Below are positions 7,049 to 17,989 of a stretch of 64,000 nt of DNA, one piece after another. Origin of the DNA: Segniliparus rugosus ATCC BAA-974 (lineage in GTDB: Bacteria > Actinomycetota > Actinomycetes > Mycobacteriales > Mycobacteriaceae). Made by a program: the position numbers and the translations under genes. Numbering within the stretch: the stretch's first letter is position 1; every line of letters starts with the position of its first letter. The notes beneath the pieces are model-generated. The model did not search any database. It was given only the letters and a program-made list of their open reading frames with translations, and was not told where the DNA came from. The DNA is taken from assembly GCF_000185725.2 (NCBI RefSeq), contig NZ_KI391953.1, forward strand, positions 124,001-188,000, read 5' to 3'.

Positions 7049-8752
7049 ATGCGAGCGCGCGCACGTTTGGGCGTCCTCGGGTTCCGCCGAATTTTTTCGC
7101 CCGGACGCAGGAGGATGGACACGGGCCGTTCCAGCGGCCCCCGGCGAGCGATTTCGACGGGCTCCCTCTCGGTGGCGTTCGCGTTGCTGGCCTCCGCCTG
7201 CGGCGTGGGCGCGGTGGGCCACGGCTACCGCCACATCCCCAAGGACTCCGCGCTGATCATCGGCACCACCGACCATGTGCCGACCTTGGATCCCGCAGGG
7301 GCGTACGAGAACGGCTCGTGGACGCTCTACGCCCAGATCTACCCGTTCTTGCTCAACTTCCCGTACCGCAAGAACAAGCTGGCCCCGGACGCGGCGCAGC
7401 ATTGCGAGTTCGCCGAGCCGACCCGGTACCGGTGCGTGCTGCGGCCCCGCCTCACCTTCGCCAACGGCCATCCGCTGACCTCGACGAGCGTGAAGTTCTC
7501 CTTCGACCGGATGCGCAGGATCGACGACCCGAACGGGCCGCAGTCGCTCTTGGAGAACTTGGTCTCGGTGCAGACTCCGGACCCGCGCACGGTGGATTTC
7601 ATCCTCAAGCTCGCGAACGACCAGACCTTCCCCCAAGTGCTCGCCGCGAACGTCGGGCCGATCCTCGACGAGCGGGTCTTCCCCGTAGACCGGATCTTGG
7701 GAGACGAAGCCGTGGTCGCGGGGCAGCCGTTCGGGGGTCCGTACGCCATCGCGAAATACCGGAAGAACGACGTGGCGCTGCTCCAGGCCAGACCGGACTA
7801 CCAAGGCATCTACCAGCGCCCCGCCACGGCGAACATCGTGTTCAAGTACTACGCCAACGCGGGGAACTTGAAGCTCGACGTGCTCAAACATCAGGTGGAC
7901 GTCGCGTTCCGCGCGCTCTCGATCAGCGACTACGCCCAGCTGGACAAGAACCCCGCCGTGAAAGTCTGGCGCGGGATCGGCGGCGAGATGCGCTACATCG
8001 CGTTCAACAAGGGCTCGCAGCCGGGGCGGAACGACGAACAGAAGCTGGCCGTGCGCAAAGCGGTGGCGGCGAGCGTCGACCGGGCCGCCCTCGCCAGGGA
8101 CGTGTACCAAGGCATGTTCGACCCCGCTTGGTCCGTGGTGCCCGCCGGGTTCGACGGCTCCGTCCCCGCGTTCCGCGAGGCGTACGGGGACCGGCCGGAC
8201 AAGGCCAAAGCGGCCGGGTTCTTGAAAGCCGCCGGGGTGGCGACCCCGGTCACCCTGCGCCTGCAATACACCGCCGAGCACTACGGCCCCTCCTCGTCGG
8301 AGGAATACGCACTGGTCAAGAGCCAATTGGAAGCGACCGGCCTGTTCCGGGTGGAGCTACAGTCCACGGAATGGGGCGTGTACCAGCACGAGTACGCCGC
8401 AGGCAGCTACCCGCTCTTCCAGCTCGGCTGGTATCCGGACTTCCCGGACCCGGACAACTATTTGACCCCGTTCTTCGTGCAGAAGAACTTCATCAGCAAC
8501 GGCTTTTTCGACCCGGTGGTCGGCGGCCTGCTGGACTCCGAGCGCACCGACCCCGACCCCGCCCGCCGGGGCGCGACCATCGCCCAGGCGCAACGGCGGA
8601 TCGCGCAGGACGTGATCTCGGTCGTCCCGCTGCTGGTCGGACGGCAGATCATGGTGACCGGCACGTATGTCGCGGGGGTGCCGGAGGCGATTGACGGGAC
8701 GTACAAGCTCCTCGTCGGCTCGCTGCGGATCTCGGGAAAGAGGCCAGCATGA
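7049..8752 (+). CDS. peptide ABC transporter substrate-binding lipoprotein
   Basis: Family 5 extracellular solute-binding protein (DppA/OppA type), 567 aa from ATG 7049, which has GAGAGGA upstream; a TTG at 7004 would give a longer N-terminus with no better signal. The hydrophobic export segment at about residues 34-52 ends LLASAC, read as a lipobox, so the mature protein should be lipid-anchored outside the membrane. The SBP_bac_5 signature region (ALIIGTTDHVPTLDPAG...) and the later hinge segments are intact. The length suits the family (500-600 aa). First gene of a five-gene operon with four-base or shorter overlaps; binds di/oligopeptides or related solutes (family knowledge). Confidence 0.9.
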   Translation: MRARARLGVLGFRRIFSPGRRRMDTGRSSGPRRAISTGSLSVAFALLASACGVGAVGHGYRHIPKDSALIIGTTDHVPTLDPAGAYENGSWTLYAQIYPFLLNFPYRKNKLAPDAAQHCEFAEPTRYRCVLRPRLTFANGHPLTSTSVKFSFDRMRRIDDPNGPQSLLENLVSVQTPDPRTVDFILKLANDQTFPQVLAANVGPILDERVFPVDRILGDEAVVAGQPFGGPYAIAKYRKNDVALLQARPDYQGIYQRPATANIVFKYYANAGNLKLDVLKHQVDVAFRALSISDYAQLDKNPAVKVWRGIGGEMRYIAFNKGSQPGRNDEQKLAVRKAVAASVDRAALARDVYQGMFDPAWSVVPAGFDGSVPAFREAYGDRPDKAKAAGFLKAAGVATPVTLRLQYTAEHYGPSSSEEYALVKSQLEATGLFRVELQSTEWGVYQHEYAAGSYPLFQLGWYPDFPDPDNYLTPFFVQKNFISNGFFDPVVGGLLDSERTDPDPARRGATIAQAQRRIAQDVISVVPLLVGRQIMVTGTYVAGVPEAIDGTYKLLVGSLRISGKRPA

Positions 8753-9780
8753 GCCGCTGGGGGCATCTGCTCCGCTACCTCGGCTTCCGGATCCTGCTCG
8801 TCATCCCGACGGTGTGGTTCCTGGTGACGCTGGTCTTCTTCCTCATCCGGCTCTCCGGAGACCCGATCACCGCGTCGCTCGGCGGACGGGCCACCCCGGA
8901 GGAGATAGCCCGCCGCAAAATCGAGGCGGGCTACGACAAGCCGATCTACCAGCAATACTGGGACTTCCTGCGGAAACTCGCCACCGGCGACTTCGGGACC
9001 ACGTCCACCGGCCACCAGCCGGTGGGGGAGGTGCTGCTGCAGTACGCGCCCGCCACCTTCGAGCTCGCGTTCTGGGCCATGCTGATCGCCGTCGCGGTCG
9101 GGGTGCCAGCGGGGCGGTTCGCGGCGGCGCGGCGGGACCGCCTCCCGGACATCGTGTTCCGGCTCGGCGCGATCCTCGTCTACGCGGCCCCGGTGTTCTT
9201 CGTCGCGATCCTGCTCAAACTCGTGTTCTCGGTGTGGCTGGGCTGGCTGCCCAACGGCGGACGCTCGTCCACGCTCGTGGAGCTCGAACTCGCCGACTAC
9301 CACCCGCGCACTGGCGTCATGATCGTGGACGTGCTGCTCGCCGGGGACGGATCAGCCATCGTGGACGTGCTCAAGCACGCCGTGCTGCCCGCGCTCGCGC
9401 TCGGGCTCATGACGGCTGGCATCGTCTTTCGGTTGGTGCGCGCCAACCTCATCCAGACCAGCCAGGCCGGGTACGTGGAGGCTGCCAAGGCGAGGGGCCT
9501 CCCCAAGCGGCGGGTGCTCGGTCGCCACGCCTTCCGCAACGCCCTGATCCCGGTGATCACGGTGATGGGCATGCAGACCGCCGCCATGCTCGGCGGGGCC
9601 GTGCTCACCGAGAACGCCTTCGACTGGAAGGGCTTGGGCTACGCGCTCGCCGACTACCTGGTCAAACGGGATTTCGAAGCGGTACAGGGCATCGTCGTGT
9701 TCTCCGTGATCGTCATCGCCCTGTTCAGCGTCCTCATCGACGCGGCGACCGCCGCCATCGACCCGAGGGTGAGGTTCTGA
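8749..9780 (+). CDS. peptide ABC transporter permease (DppB/OppB type)
   Basis: Integral membrane subunit of 343 aa forming half of the transport channel. Six hydrophobic segments are visible, the first at residues 11-33 after a short cytosolic start. The EAA loop that docks the ATPase is present near residue 245 (YVEAAKARGLPKRRVLGRHAFRNALIP). An extra stretch (about residues 180-205, STLVELELADYHPRTG) lies between two transmembrane segments. ATGA overlap with the binding-protein gene indicates translational coupling. The partner is the next gene. Confidence 0.93.
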   Translation: MSRWGHLLRYLGFRILLVIPTVWFLVTLVFFLIRLSGDPITASLGGRATPEEIARRKIEAGYDKPIYQQYWDFLRKLATGDFGTTSTGHQPVGEVLLQYAPATFELAFWAMLIAVAVGVPAGRFAAARRDRLPDIVFRLGAILVYAAPVFFVAILLKLVFSVWLGWLPNGGRSSTLVELELADYHPRTGVMIVDVLLAGDGSAIVDVLKHAVLPALALGLMTAGIVFRLVRANLIQTSQAGYVEAAKARGLPKRRVLGRHAFRNALIPVITVMGMQTAAMLGGAVLTENAFDWKGLGYALADYLVKRDFEAVQGIVVFSVIVIALFSVLIDAATAAIDPRVRF

Positions 9781-10792
9781 TGCGCAAGAAGGTGTTCCCC
9801 GCCGTGCACGGCGTGCAGCGCGCCGTGCTGCTCTGCGGCCTGGGGCTTTTAGCGTTCCTCCTGGTCGTCGCGGTCTTCGCCCCGTGGATCGCCCCCTACA
9901 AATTCGACCAGACCAAAAACAAGTACGGGGTGGACTTCGCAAGGCAAGCGCCCCCGACCGCGGCGCACGTCTTCGGCACCTCGGTCCGAGGGGAGGACGT
10001 CTACTCGCGAGTGGTCTACGGGACGCAGACGGCGTTCGAGGTCATCGTGGTCTCGCTCGTGATCGCCGGGGTGATCGGCGTGGTCCTTGGCCTGGTCGCC
10101 GGGTATTTCGGCGGATGGCTCGACCGGACGCTGACCCTGCTCATGGACTCGCTCTACGCGTTCCCCTCCCTCTTGCTCGCGATCCTCGTGTCCGTCGGGC
10201 TCTCCAGCGGCGATTTCAGCGAGTGGATGCAGGGCCTCTCCCGGTGGCTACAAGGCAACAACCTCCCCGACTTCACCGGGATCACGGCAGGGGCGTTGGC
10301 AGTCTCCGCCGTGTTCATCCCCCAGTACTACCGGGTGATCCGGGCCAGCGCGCTCGTCGTGAAAAACGAGCCGTACGTGGACGCGGCCCGCGTCTCGGGC
10401 GCGTCCACCTGGCGGATCCTCTTCCGCCACGTCCTGCCGAACATCGCCCAGAACCTGCCGGTGATCGCAGCGCTCAACAGCTCCGAGGCCATTCTGACCC
10501 TCGCGGGCCTGGGCTTCCTCGGTTTCGGAGTGGAGCCGAGCCAGGCGGCGGAATGGGGCTACGACGTGAACAAAGGCATTCCCGACATCACCGGCGGAGT
10601 GTGGTGGACCAGCGTCTTCCCCGGCGTCGCCATCGTCCTCGCAGTCCTCGCCACCGCCTTCGTCGGCGAAAGCCTGTCGGAGGCGGGGAACCCGCTTTTG
10701 CGGTCGCGGCCGAGGCTCCGGCAGAAAGACTTGGCCAAGCGTGAGGAGCCCGCAGAGGCTGGGGTCTTCTCCGCAGGCGAAGGGGCACAGGC

Positions 10793-10796
<4 letters not shown>
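9780..10796 (+). CDS. peptide ABC transporter permease (DppC/OppC type)
   Basis: Second channel subunit, 338 aa, starting at ATG 9780 with a TGATG overlap with dppB. An N-terminal OppC-type membrane helix (about residues 15-37) precedes a periplasmic segment with the family phrase [20 protein letters not shown]. The EAA loop is [23 protein letters not shown] near residue 205. A long, charged C-terminal tail ([17 protein letters not shown]...) extends beyond the last helix. It is coupled to the following ATPase gene by a four-base ATGA overlap. Confidence 0.93.
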
Positions 10797-12148
<1,352 letters not shown>

Positions 12149-12149
12149 G

Positions 12150-12971
<822 letters not shown>

Positions 12972-13014
12972 CCTCACTGCGCACGCCGCGCCGCCCGCAT
13001 GGGAGGATCAAGAG

Positions 13015-14105
13015 GTGACGTTCCCTTCTGATGGCTCTGCCTCCGACTCCTCTGGACCGGCCTCCTACGCCTCCGCGGGCGTGGACATCGAAGCGGGCGA
13101 GCGCGCCGTCTCGCTCTTCGCCCCCTTCGCAGGCAAAGCGACCCGCCCGGAAGTCCTCGGCGGTCTCGGCGGATTCGCCGGACTCTTCGCCCTCAAAGAC
13201 GGCTACCGCGAGCCGGTGCTCGCCGCCTCCACCGACGGCGTCGGCACCAAAGTGGACATCGCCGCCAAAATGGACAAGCGCGACACCGTGGGCCTCGACC
13301 TCGTTGCGATGGTGGTGGACGACCTCGTCGTCTGCGGAGCCGAGCCGCTCTTCCTGCTCGACTACATCGCCTGCGGGAAACTCGTGCCCGAACACATCGC
13401 CGAACTCGTCGCAGGCGTCGCCAAGGGCTGCGAGCGCGCCGGATGCGCCCTGCTCGGCGGCGAGACCGCCGAGCATCCCGGCCTTATGGACCCGCGCGCC
13501 TTCGACCTCGCCGCCACAGCGGTCGGCGTCGTCGAGGCCGACTCCGTGCTCGGTCCCGAACGGGTGCGCCCCGGCGACGTGGTCGTCGCCATGCGCTCCT
13601 CCGGCCTGCACTCCAACGGCTACTCCCTCGTCCGGCACGTGCTCTTCGACCAGGCCAACCTCGACCTGCACGCCCACGTGGCCGAATTCGGCCGCACCCT
13701 CGGCGAAGAACTCCTCGAACCCACCCGCATCTACGTCAAAGACTGCCTTGCCCTGGTCGCCGAGACCACCGTCCGGACCTTCTGCCACGTCACCGGCGGC
13801 GGCGTGGCCAAGAACCTCGAACGAGTCGTGCCCGACGGGCTCACCGCCGTGCTCGACCGGGGCTCTTGGACCCCCGGCCCGTCTTCGACCTCGTCCGCCG
13901 GACCGGTCGGATCGAACTCCCCGAGCTGGAGAAGACGTTCAACCTCGGCATCGGCATGCTCGCGATCATCGCCCCCGAGGACCTCGACCGCGCCCTCGCC
14001 GTGCTCACCGCCCGCCACATCGACTGCTGGCTCGTCGGCGACATCCGCGCCGCAGGAGAAGACAACGGGAAAGTCCAGCTCACTGGTTCGCACCCAGGAT
14101 TCTAG
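13015..14105 (+). CDS. purM: phosphoribosylformylglycinamidine cyclo-ligase, apparent -1 frameshift at a C5 run
   Basis: AIR synthetase, fifth step of purine synthesis (FGAM + ATP to AIR). GTG 13015 has GGGAGGA upstream. The frame encodes canonical PurM through RGSWTP (family motifs STDGVGTK, VVDDLVVCGAEPLF, GGETAEHPG, LHSNGYSL, TGGG). At five C residues (13871-13875) it then leaves the correct frame. The true C-terminus (PVFDLVRRTGRIELPELEKTFNLGIGM... to GSHPGF, stop 14105) continues one frame over. One added C restores a 363-aa protein, normal for the family. As given, translation would end at 14136 with an unrelated tail. Because PurM is normally essential without exogenous purines, a sequencing error is the simplest reading. 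Confidence 0.93.
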
Positions 14106-14109
14106 GAGT

Positions 14110-14139
14110 TTGCCCGCACCGGAACGGCCATGCTAGTCT
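14110..14139 (+). promoter_or_regulatory. promoter of tRNA-Phe
   Basis: TTGCCC (14110-14115), an 18-bp spacer and TAGTCT (14134-14139) form a recognisable -35/-10 pair about 15 bases before the tRNA. Confidence 0.55.
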
Positions 14140-14153
14140 TAGTGGCCTTTCCC

Positions 14154-14229
14154 GGCCAGATAGCTCAGTTGGTAGAGCACACGCCTGAAAAGCGTGGGGT
14201 CGCCGGTTCGAACCCGGCTCTGGCCACCA
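14154..14229 (+). tRNA. tRNA-Phe (GAA)
   Basis: A 76-nt tRNA. The acceptor stem pairs GGCCAGA with TCTGGCC, the D-arm has AGCTCAGTTGGTAGAGC, the anticodon stem CACGC/GCGTG encloses loop CTGAAAA (anticodon GAA), the T-loop is TTCGAAC, the discriminator is A, and CCA is encoded. All arms fold by hand. Confidence 0.97.
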
Positions 14230-14459
14230 TAGCTCCGCGCGGAGCCGGACCAGCCTTGACGGGCATGGCCGAGAAGGCGCGACACATGTCTGGGGCCGCT
14301 GCGCAGCATGCTCGCTGGATTTCCTCGTCGTCACGCGTGGGGCGGACTCTGCCGCGTTGGAGCGCTTGCGCATGGAGCACGCAGACGTACATCACGACTC
14401 GGCGCTCCTCTGGCGCTTTGTTTCTGGCGCGGCTTCGGGCGGACCGAATTCCGGCGAGG

Positions 14460-14954
14460 TTAGCCGACGACGCGGACCATGTACGGGGCCATGCCGTTGA
14501 CGCGCACCGGCGAGACGGTGACGCAGGGGGTGGTGGCCTCCAGCATCTGCCCGTTGCCGAGGAACATGGCGACGCTCTCGCTGCCGTCGGGCCCGTAGAA
14601 GATCAAATCGCCGGGCACGGCCTGGGAGGGGTAGATTTTGCGGCCGTATTTGTACTGGTCGCCGGAGGAGCGGGGCAGTTTGACCCCGGCTGCGGCGAAG
14701 GAGTACACCATCAGGCCGGAGGCGTCGAAGCCGACGACGCCGGTGCCGTTGGGGTTGCCGGTGGGGCCTTGGGCGTTGCCGCCGCCGTACACGTAGGGCA
14801 CGCCGCGTTGGGCCAGGCCCCGAGACATCGCGGCCCCTGCGGTCATTTGCTGGTTGCCCGAGGACGGGGCGACCGGCTCGGCGGTCGCGAGGCTGGGGGC
14901 GGAGCCGAACAGGGCCAGGGCGACCACGGCCAAGGCGGGAACACGTCGTTTCAT
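14460..14954 (-). CDS. ripD: non-catalytic NlpC/P60 peptidoglycan-binding protein, RipD-like
   Basis: Exported 164-aa protein (signal peptide ending SLATAEP, about residue 25) with an NlpC/P60 fold. The catalytic Cys is replaced by Ala78 (VGFDASGL where active enzymes have FDCSGL) and the catalytic His by Ser127 (ESVAMFLG where active enzymes have HVxxYLG). The same double loss defines mycobacterial RipD (Rv1566c), which binds peptidoglycan without cutting it. Other family landmarks remain (GVPYVYGGG, PGDLIFYG, GNGQMLEA). Unlike the tuberculosis protein it lacks the long Pro-Gln tail. RBS AGAGGA precedes ATG 14954. Probably a regulator or scaffold of wall hydrolases. Confidence 0.85.
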   Translation of the reverse strand: MKRRVPALAVVALALFGSAPSLATAEPVAPSSGNQQMTAGAAMSRGLAQRGVPYVYGGGNAQGPTGNPNGTGVVGFDASGLMVYSFAAAGVKLPRSSGDQYKYGRKIYPSQAVPGDLIFYGPDGSESVAMFLGNGQMLEATTPCVTVSPVRVNGMAPYMVRVVG

Positions 14955-14988
14955 GCGATCCTCTTTTCTCCAGCCCCGGTTCGGCGTG

Positions 14989-15060
14989 GCGAACCGGTTC
15001 GCGCGTACTCACAGCAGTCACTTTGGTAAACACCAGTCACTGCATTCAGTTGTACAACTG
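14989..15060. promoter_or_regulatory. two perfect palindromes upstream of ripD
   Basis: GCGAACCGGTTCGC (14989-15002) and CAGTTGTACAACTG (15047-15060) are each perfect 14-bp palindromes in the gap between ripD and the LysR gene. Two copies of CAGTCACT lie between them (near 15015 and 15034). They are candidate operator sites; the regulator is unknown. Confidence 0.4.
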
Positions 15061-15150
15061 GAGGCTGCGGCTGGCCAGCCAGATGGAGAGATGCGGCCAA
15101 GGTTTGCTTGTATCGTGACGCGGCGGCGACTTCGGCGGCCGGACCGCGGT

Positions 15151-16026
15151 TTACTCGGGGCGCGGCAAGTCGGGCAGCGCGGCCATGATGTCGTGCCGGT
15201 GGCGCCAGACCGCGTGGGTGTCGACGGTGACGGTGGGCTCGATGGCGACGCTGACCAGGTCGGGGGCGGTGAGCAGTTCGCCGGTGGTGAGCACGAATTC
15301 CTCCGCCCGCTCCAGCGCGTGTTCGGGCGGCAGGCCTTGCACCCGGCTGACCCGGTGCGCGGGCTGCGCGGCGGGGGGGAAGAGCCGGAGCAGGGCGTCG
15401 GTGAACGGGGATTCGCCTGGCGGGGCCCACACCACGATCGGGTAGCGGCTCAGCTCGGCGGGCGTGACGCTGTCTTGTCGGGCGAGGGGATGGGCGGCGG
15501 CGACCACGGCCCTTAGCGGGTGTCGGGCGACGATGCGATGCGAGAGCTGCGGGGGCAGGACGGGTTCGACGGTGCGCCGCAGGAACCCCACGTCCAAGAT
15601 GCCGTCCGCGATGTCGACGAGGAGTTCGTCGGGGAACCGGACCACGGCGTGCAGCGAGAACTCCGGGTGGGCGGCGAGCAGGGGCTGGACGATTTGGGCG
15701 ACTTCGCCGCAGAGCACGGCGGGGGTGCGGGCGACGGTGATCACCTCCGGCGCGTCCGCCCGCGCTCGGCGCACGGCGGCGCGCAGCGATTTGCGGATCG
15801 GCAGTATGTCCTGCAGGAAACGCTCGCCGCTCGGGGTCAAGGAGATGGGGGATTTGCTCCGGTCCACGAGCACCGCGCCGAGGTCGCGCTCCAATTGCCG
15901 CACAGAGGCGCTGAGCGCCTGCTGGGAGAGCCCGAGGCGCTGCGCCGCGCGGGTGAAATGGCGCTCTTGCGCCAAAACGATGAAATGCTCGACGCGGCGG
16001 AAGTCGGCGGGCGGTTTCCCGCTCAT
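15151..16026 (-). CDS. LysR family transcriptional regulator
   Basis: LTTR of 291 aa from ATG 16026 (SGKPPADFRRVEHF). An upstream extension has no coding character. The N-terminal HTH is typical (HFTRAAQRLGLSQQALSASVRQLERDLGAVLVDR, about residues 22-55), followed by an effector-binding domain with the usual two lobes. It diverges from a flavin/F420 oxidoreductase gene 238 bases away, the common arrangement for LTTR control of a neighbour. TACGAT about 17 bases before the start is a possible -10. The inducer is unknown. Confidence 0.88.
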   Translation of the reverse strand: MSGKPPADFRRVEHFIVLAQERHFTRAAQRLGLSQQALSASVRQLERDLGAVLVDRSKSPISLTPSGERFLQDILPIRKSLRAAVRRARADAPEVITVARTPAVLCGEVAQIVQPLLAAHPEFSLHAVVRFPDELLVDIADGILDVGFLRRTVEPVLPPQLSHRIVARHPLRAVVAAAHPLARQDSVTPAELSRYPIVVWAPPGESPFTDALLRLFPPAAQPAHRVSRVQGLPPEHALERAEEFVLTTGELLTAPDLVSVAIEPTVTVDTHAVWRHRHDIMAALPDLPRPE

Positions 16027-16148
16027 CGCGGGCCTGTGGACAAATCGGGCATGGAGAGATCGTAGCGGGCTAGATTGGCGCATGTCAGCCCGACTTCCTT
16101 GCGGTTCCGATTGGCCACGCTGTTCCAGAAACGGCTCGGGAACCGGTC

Positions 16149-16169
16149 ATGCGCCGCAGTCCGGCGCAT
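16149..16169. promoter_or_regulatory. inverted repeat in the LysR / oxidoreductase intergenic region
   Basis: ATGCGCCG-CAGTC-CGGCGCAT: eight-base perfect arms around five bases, between divergent genes. It suits a LysR-type binding site or an RNA hairpin. Further on, TATAGT near 16222 is a plausible -10 for the plus-strand gene. Confidence 0.35.
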
Positions 16170-16264
16170 AATCCTGCCAGAGGACGGCGGGAAGCGCGTC
16201 CTCCGGAGTTCTTGCTTCAGCTATAGTTGTCTATGCAATTACCCGCGCCTCAAAGGAGCTATGG

Positions 16265-16657
16265 ATGAGCATTGTCCCTGAGCAGTTCGTCGATTTGCTG
16301 GAGCGCCCGCTCTACGGCAGCTTGGCCACGGTGAGCCCGTCGGGCAAGGTCCAGTCGAGCATCATGTGGTACGCCTGGGATGGTGACCGGCTCAAGTTCA
16401 CGCACACCGTCAAACGGCAGAAGTACCGCAACGTGACGGCGAATCCGTCGGCGGCGTTCTCGATCTACGACCCGGAGAACCCGTACCGTTATGTGGAGCT
16501 GCGCGGCGTGGTCGACGAGATCGCGCCGGATCCGGCCGGGGCGTTTTTCACGGAGCTGCACACGCGTTACGCCGCCACGTTCCCGCTGCCGGTCGCGGAC
16601 TTCCCGGACCGGGTGGTCTTGTACCTGAGGCCGGAGTCGGCGCACACGCAAGGCTGA
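16265..16657 (+). CDS. PPOX-class F420/FMN-dependent oxidoreductase
   Basis: Small split-beta-barrel protein of 130 aa in the pyridoxamine-phosphate-oxidase-like superfamily, F420-dependent subgroup. The family pattern is visible: GSLATVSPSGKVQSSIMWYAWDG near the N-terminus, VKRQKYRNVTANPSAAFSI as the cofactor-phosphate binding strand, and the YRYVELRGVVDEI strand. AAAGGAG lies six bases before ATG 16265; the nearby ATG 16261 is out of frame. It is probably cytosolic, reducing an unknown substrate with F420H2 or FMN. It may be controlled by the divergent LysR protein. Confidence 0.85.
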   Translation: MSIVPEQFVDLLERPLYGSLATVSPSGKVQSSIMWYAWDGDRLKFTHTVKRQKYRNVTANPSAAFSIYDPENPYRYVELRGVVDEIAPDPAGAFFTELHTRYAATFPLPVADFPDRVVLYLRPESAHTQG

Positions 16658-16696
16658 GGCCTTGCCTGCGCGCCAGGGCCGCGACATACTGAATTT

Positions 16697-17569
16697 ATGG
16701 CGTTCGGCATACGCTCCTGGCTGGAGCGAGGCTCGTTCTTCGACTTCGGCGGGCTTCGGATCTTCTACCGGCGCGAGGGTTCGGGAGCGCCGTTGCTCCT
16801 CGTGCACGGCTACCCGTTCAACTCGTACGACTGGCACAAGATCTGGGACGATCTCGTCTCGCGCCACGACGTGGTCGCCCCGGACATGCTCGGCATGGGT
16901 TTCTCCGACAAGCCGGTGCGCCACGGATACAGCGTCTTCGACCACGCCGACATGCACGAAGCGCTCGTGCGCGAGCTGGGCCTCGTCGAATTCGACGTCC
17001 TGGCGCACGACCTTGGGGTGACGGTCGTCCAGGAGATGCTGGCCCGGCGGATGGAAAACCCGGCGCTGCCGAAGATCCGGTCGGTGGTCTTCCTCAACGG
17101 CGGGCTCTTCTACGAGGTGTACCGGCCTCGGCTGGCGCAGAAGCTGCTTTGTTCTCCCGCTGGGCGCGTCCTGGGGCCGATCACGCCGGACGGGGCGGTG
17201 CGCGGGGCGCTGAAAGAGATGTTCGGGCCGGACACCCAGCCGACCCGTGCGGAAGTGGACGAGCTTGTCGAGGTGCTCAAGCACAACCAGGGCAAGCGGG
17301 TGAACCATCTCGTCGGACGGTTCGTGCTCGACCGAAGGCGCCATCGGGATCGCTTCGCGCGGCCGCTGGAGCGGGCAGTCGTCCCGATGCGCTTGATCAA
17401 CGGGAACCTCGACCCGAACTCGGGCGCGCACCTCGCTCAGCGCTACCGAGAGCTGGTGCCGGACCCGGATGTCGTGGATTTGCCCGCCATCGGGCACTGG
17501 CCGCAGCTGGAGGCCCCGCGCGAGACGGTCCAGCCTGCGTTGGAGTTCTTCGCCCGGATCCGAGGATAA
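16697..17569 (+). CDS. alpha/beta hydrolase with Asp nucleophile (haloalkane dehalogenase/epoxide hydrolase type)
   Basis: 290-aa cytosolic hydrolase. The oxyanion motif is HGYP (37-40). The nucleophile elbow is AHDLG with Asp105 in place of the usual Ser, as in haloalkane dehalogenases (HDWG) and epoxide hydrolases. The later acid is in NGNLDPN and the catalytic His in AIGHWPQ. The substrate is unknown, but an Asp nucleophile points to an alkyl-enzyme intermediate, not ester hydrolysis (family knowledge). The -10 box CATACT (16685-16690) is six bases before the ATG, so the transcript is probably leaderless. It follows the oxidoreductase gene by 39 bases. Confidence 0.85.
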   Translation: MAFGIRSWLERGSFFDFGGLRIFYRREGSGAPLLLVHGYPFNSYDWHKIWDDLVSRHDVVAPDMLGMGFSDKPVRHGYSVFDHADMHEALVRELGLVEFDVLAHDLGVTVVQEMLARRMENPALPKIRSVVFLNGGLFYEVYRPRLAQKLLCSPAGRVLGPITPDGAVRGALKEMFGPDTQPTRAEVDELVEVLKHNQGKRVNHLVGRFVLDRRRHRDRFARPLERAVVPMRLINGNLDPNSGAHLAQRYRELVPDPDVVDLPAIGHWPQLEAPRETVQPALEFFARIRG

Positions 17570-17666
17570 CGATTGCGCAGCGATGCGCCGGCCTCGCTCG
17601 ACTCGTTGCGCCTTCTCGTTTCAGAATGATGTGGGTCACATATATTCCGGTCGAAGGAGAGGTCGC

Positions 17667-17864
17667 ATGATCGAGCCAATCGCCCCTAGCCCATCCGACG
17701 AGGCGCCGTGGACTGTCCGGCTTGCCTATTGGTATATAGGCAAGCGCACGTCCGGAGCCGCTTTGGCCCGAGGCTACCGGGAGCCGCATCTGTCGAGCGC
17801 GGCGGAGCATTCCTTCCTGTACCCGCCGATGGCGGAGGACAGCCTGGCGGCTTTCGCGGACTAG
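17667..17864 (+). CDS. small hypothetical protein
   Basis: 65-aa protein with no recognised domain. ATG 17667 has GGAGAG seven bases upstream and a likely -10 (TATATT near 17641). Sequence features: an acidic N-terminus, WTVRLAYWYIGKRTSGAALARGY in the middle, and a serine/acidic end (PPMAEDSLAAFAD). A 10-bp inverted repeat lies inside the gene. After the TAG at 17862-17864 the same frame stays open with a charged sequence (AREEERQGQEDEAEPPSSWDL...) up to the terminator, so the stop might truncate a longer protein. Existence as a gene rests on the RBS only. Confidence 0.5.
   Translation: MIEPIAPSPSDEAPWTVRLAYWYIGKRTSGAALARGYREPHLSSAAEHSFLYPPMAEDSLAAFAD
17720..17745. repeat. 10-bp inverted repeat inside the small gene
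   Basis: GCTTGCCTAT and ATAGGCAAGC, perfect arms around a six-base loop TGGTAT. In mRNA this makes a stable hairpin about 55 bases into the coding sequence. Role unknown; it could be a binding site or an attenuating structure. Confidence 0.6.
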
Positions 17865-17989
17865 GCGAGGGAGGAAGAGCGCCAAGGCCAAGAGGACGAA
17901 GCCGAGCCGCCTTCCTCGTGGGATTTGTCCAAGAAGTCGCCGGCGGCCCCGTCCGGGCGGCTTTGCGCTCAGTCGAACGAGCGGAAGGA

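Noticed and set aside
13860..13885. programmed -1 frameshift in purM
   Set aside because: No slippery heptamer or downstream structure seen; a missing base in a C run is simpler, and PurM is not known to use recoding.
14080..14373. 97-aa minus-strand frame across the tRNA
   Set aside because: The WPEPGSNRRPHAFQ text is the well-known translation of an antisense tRNA, not a protein gene.
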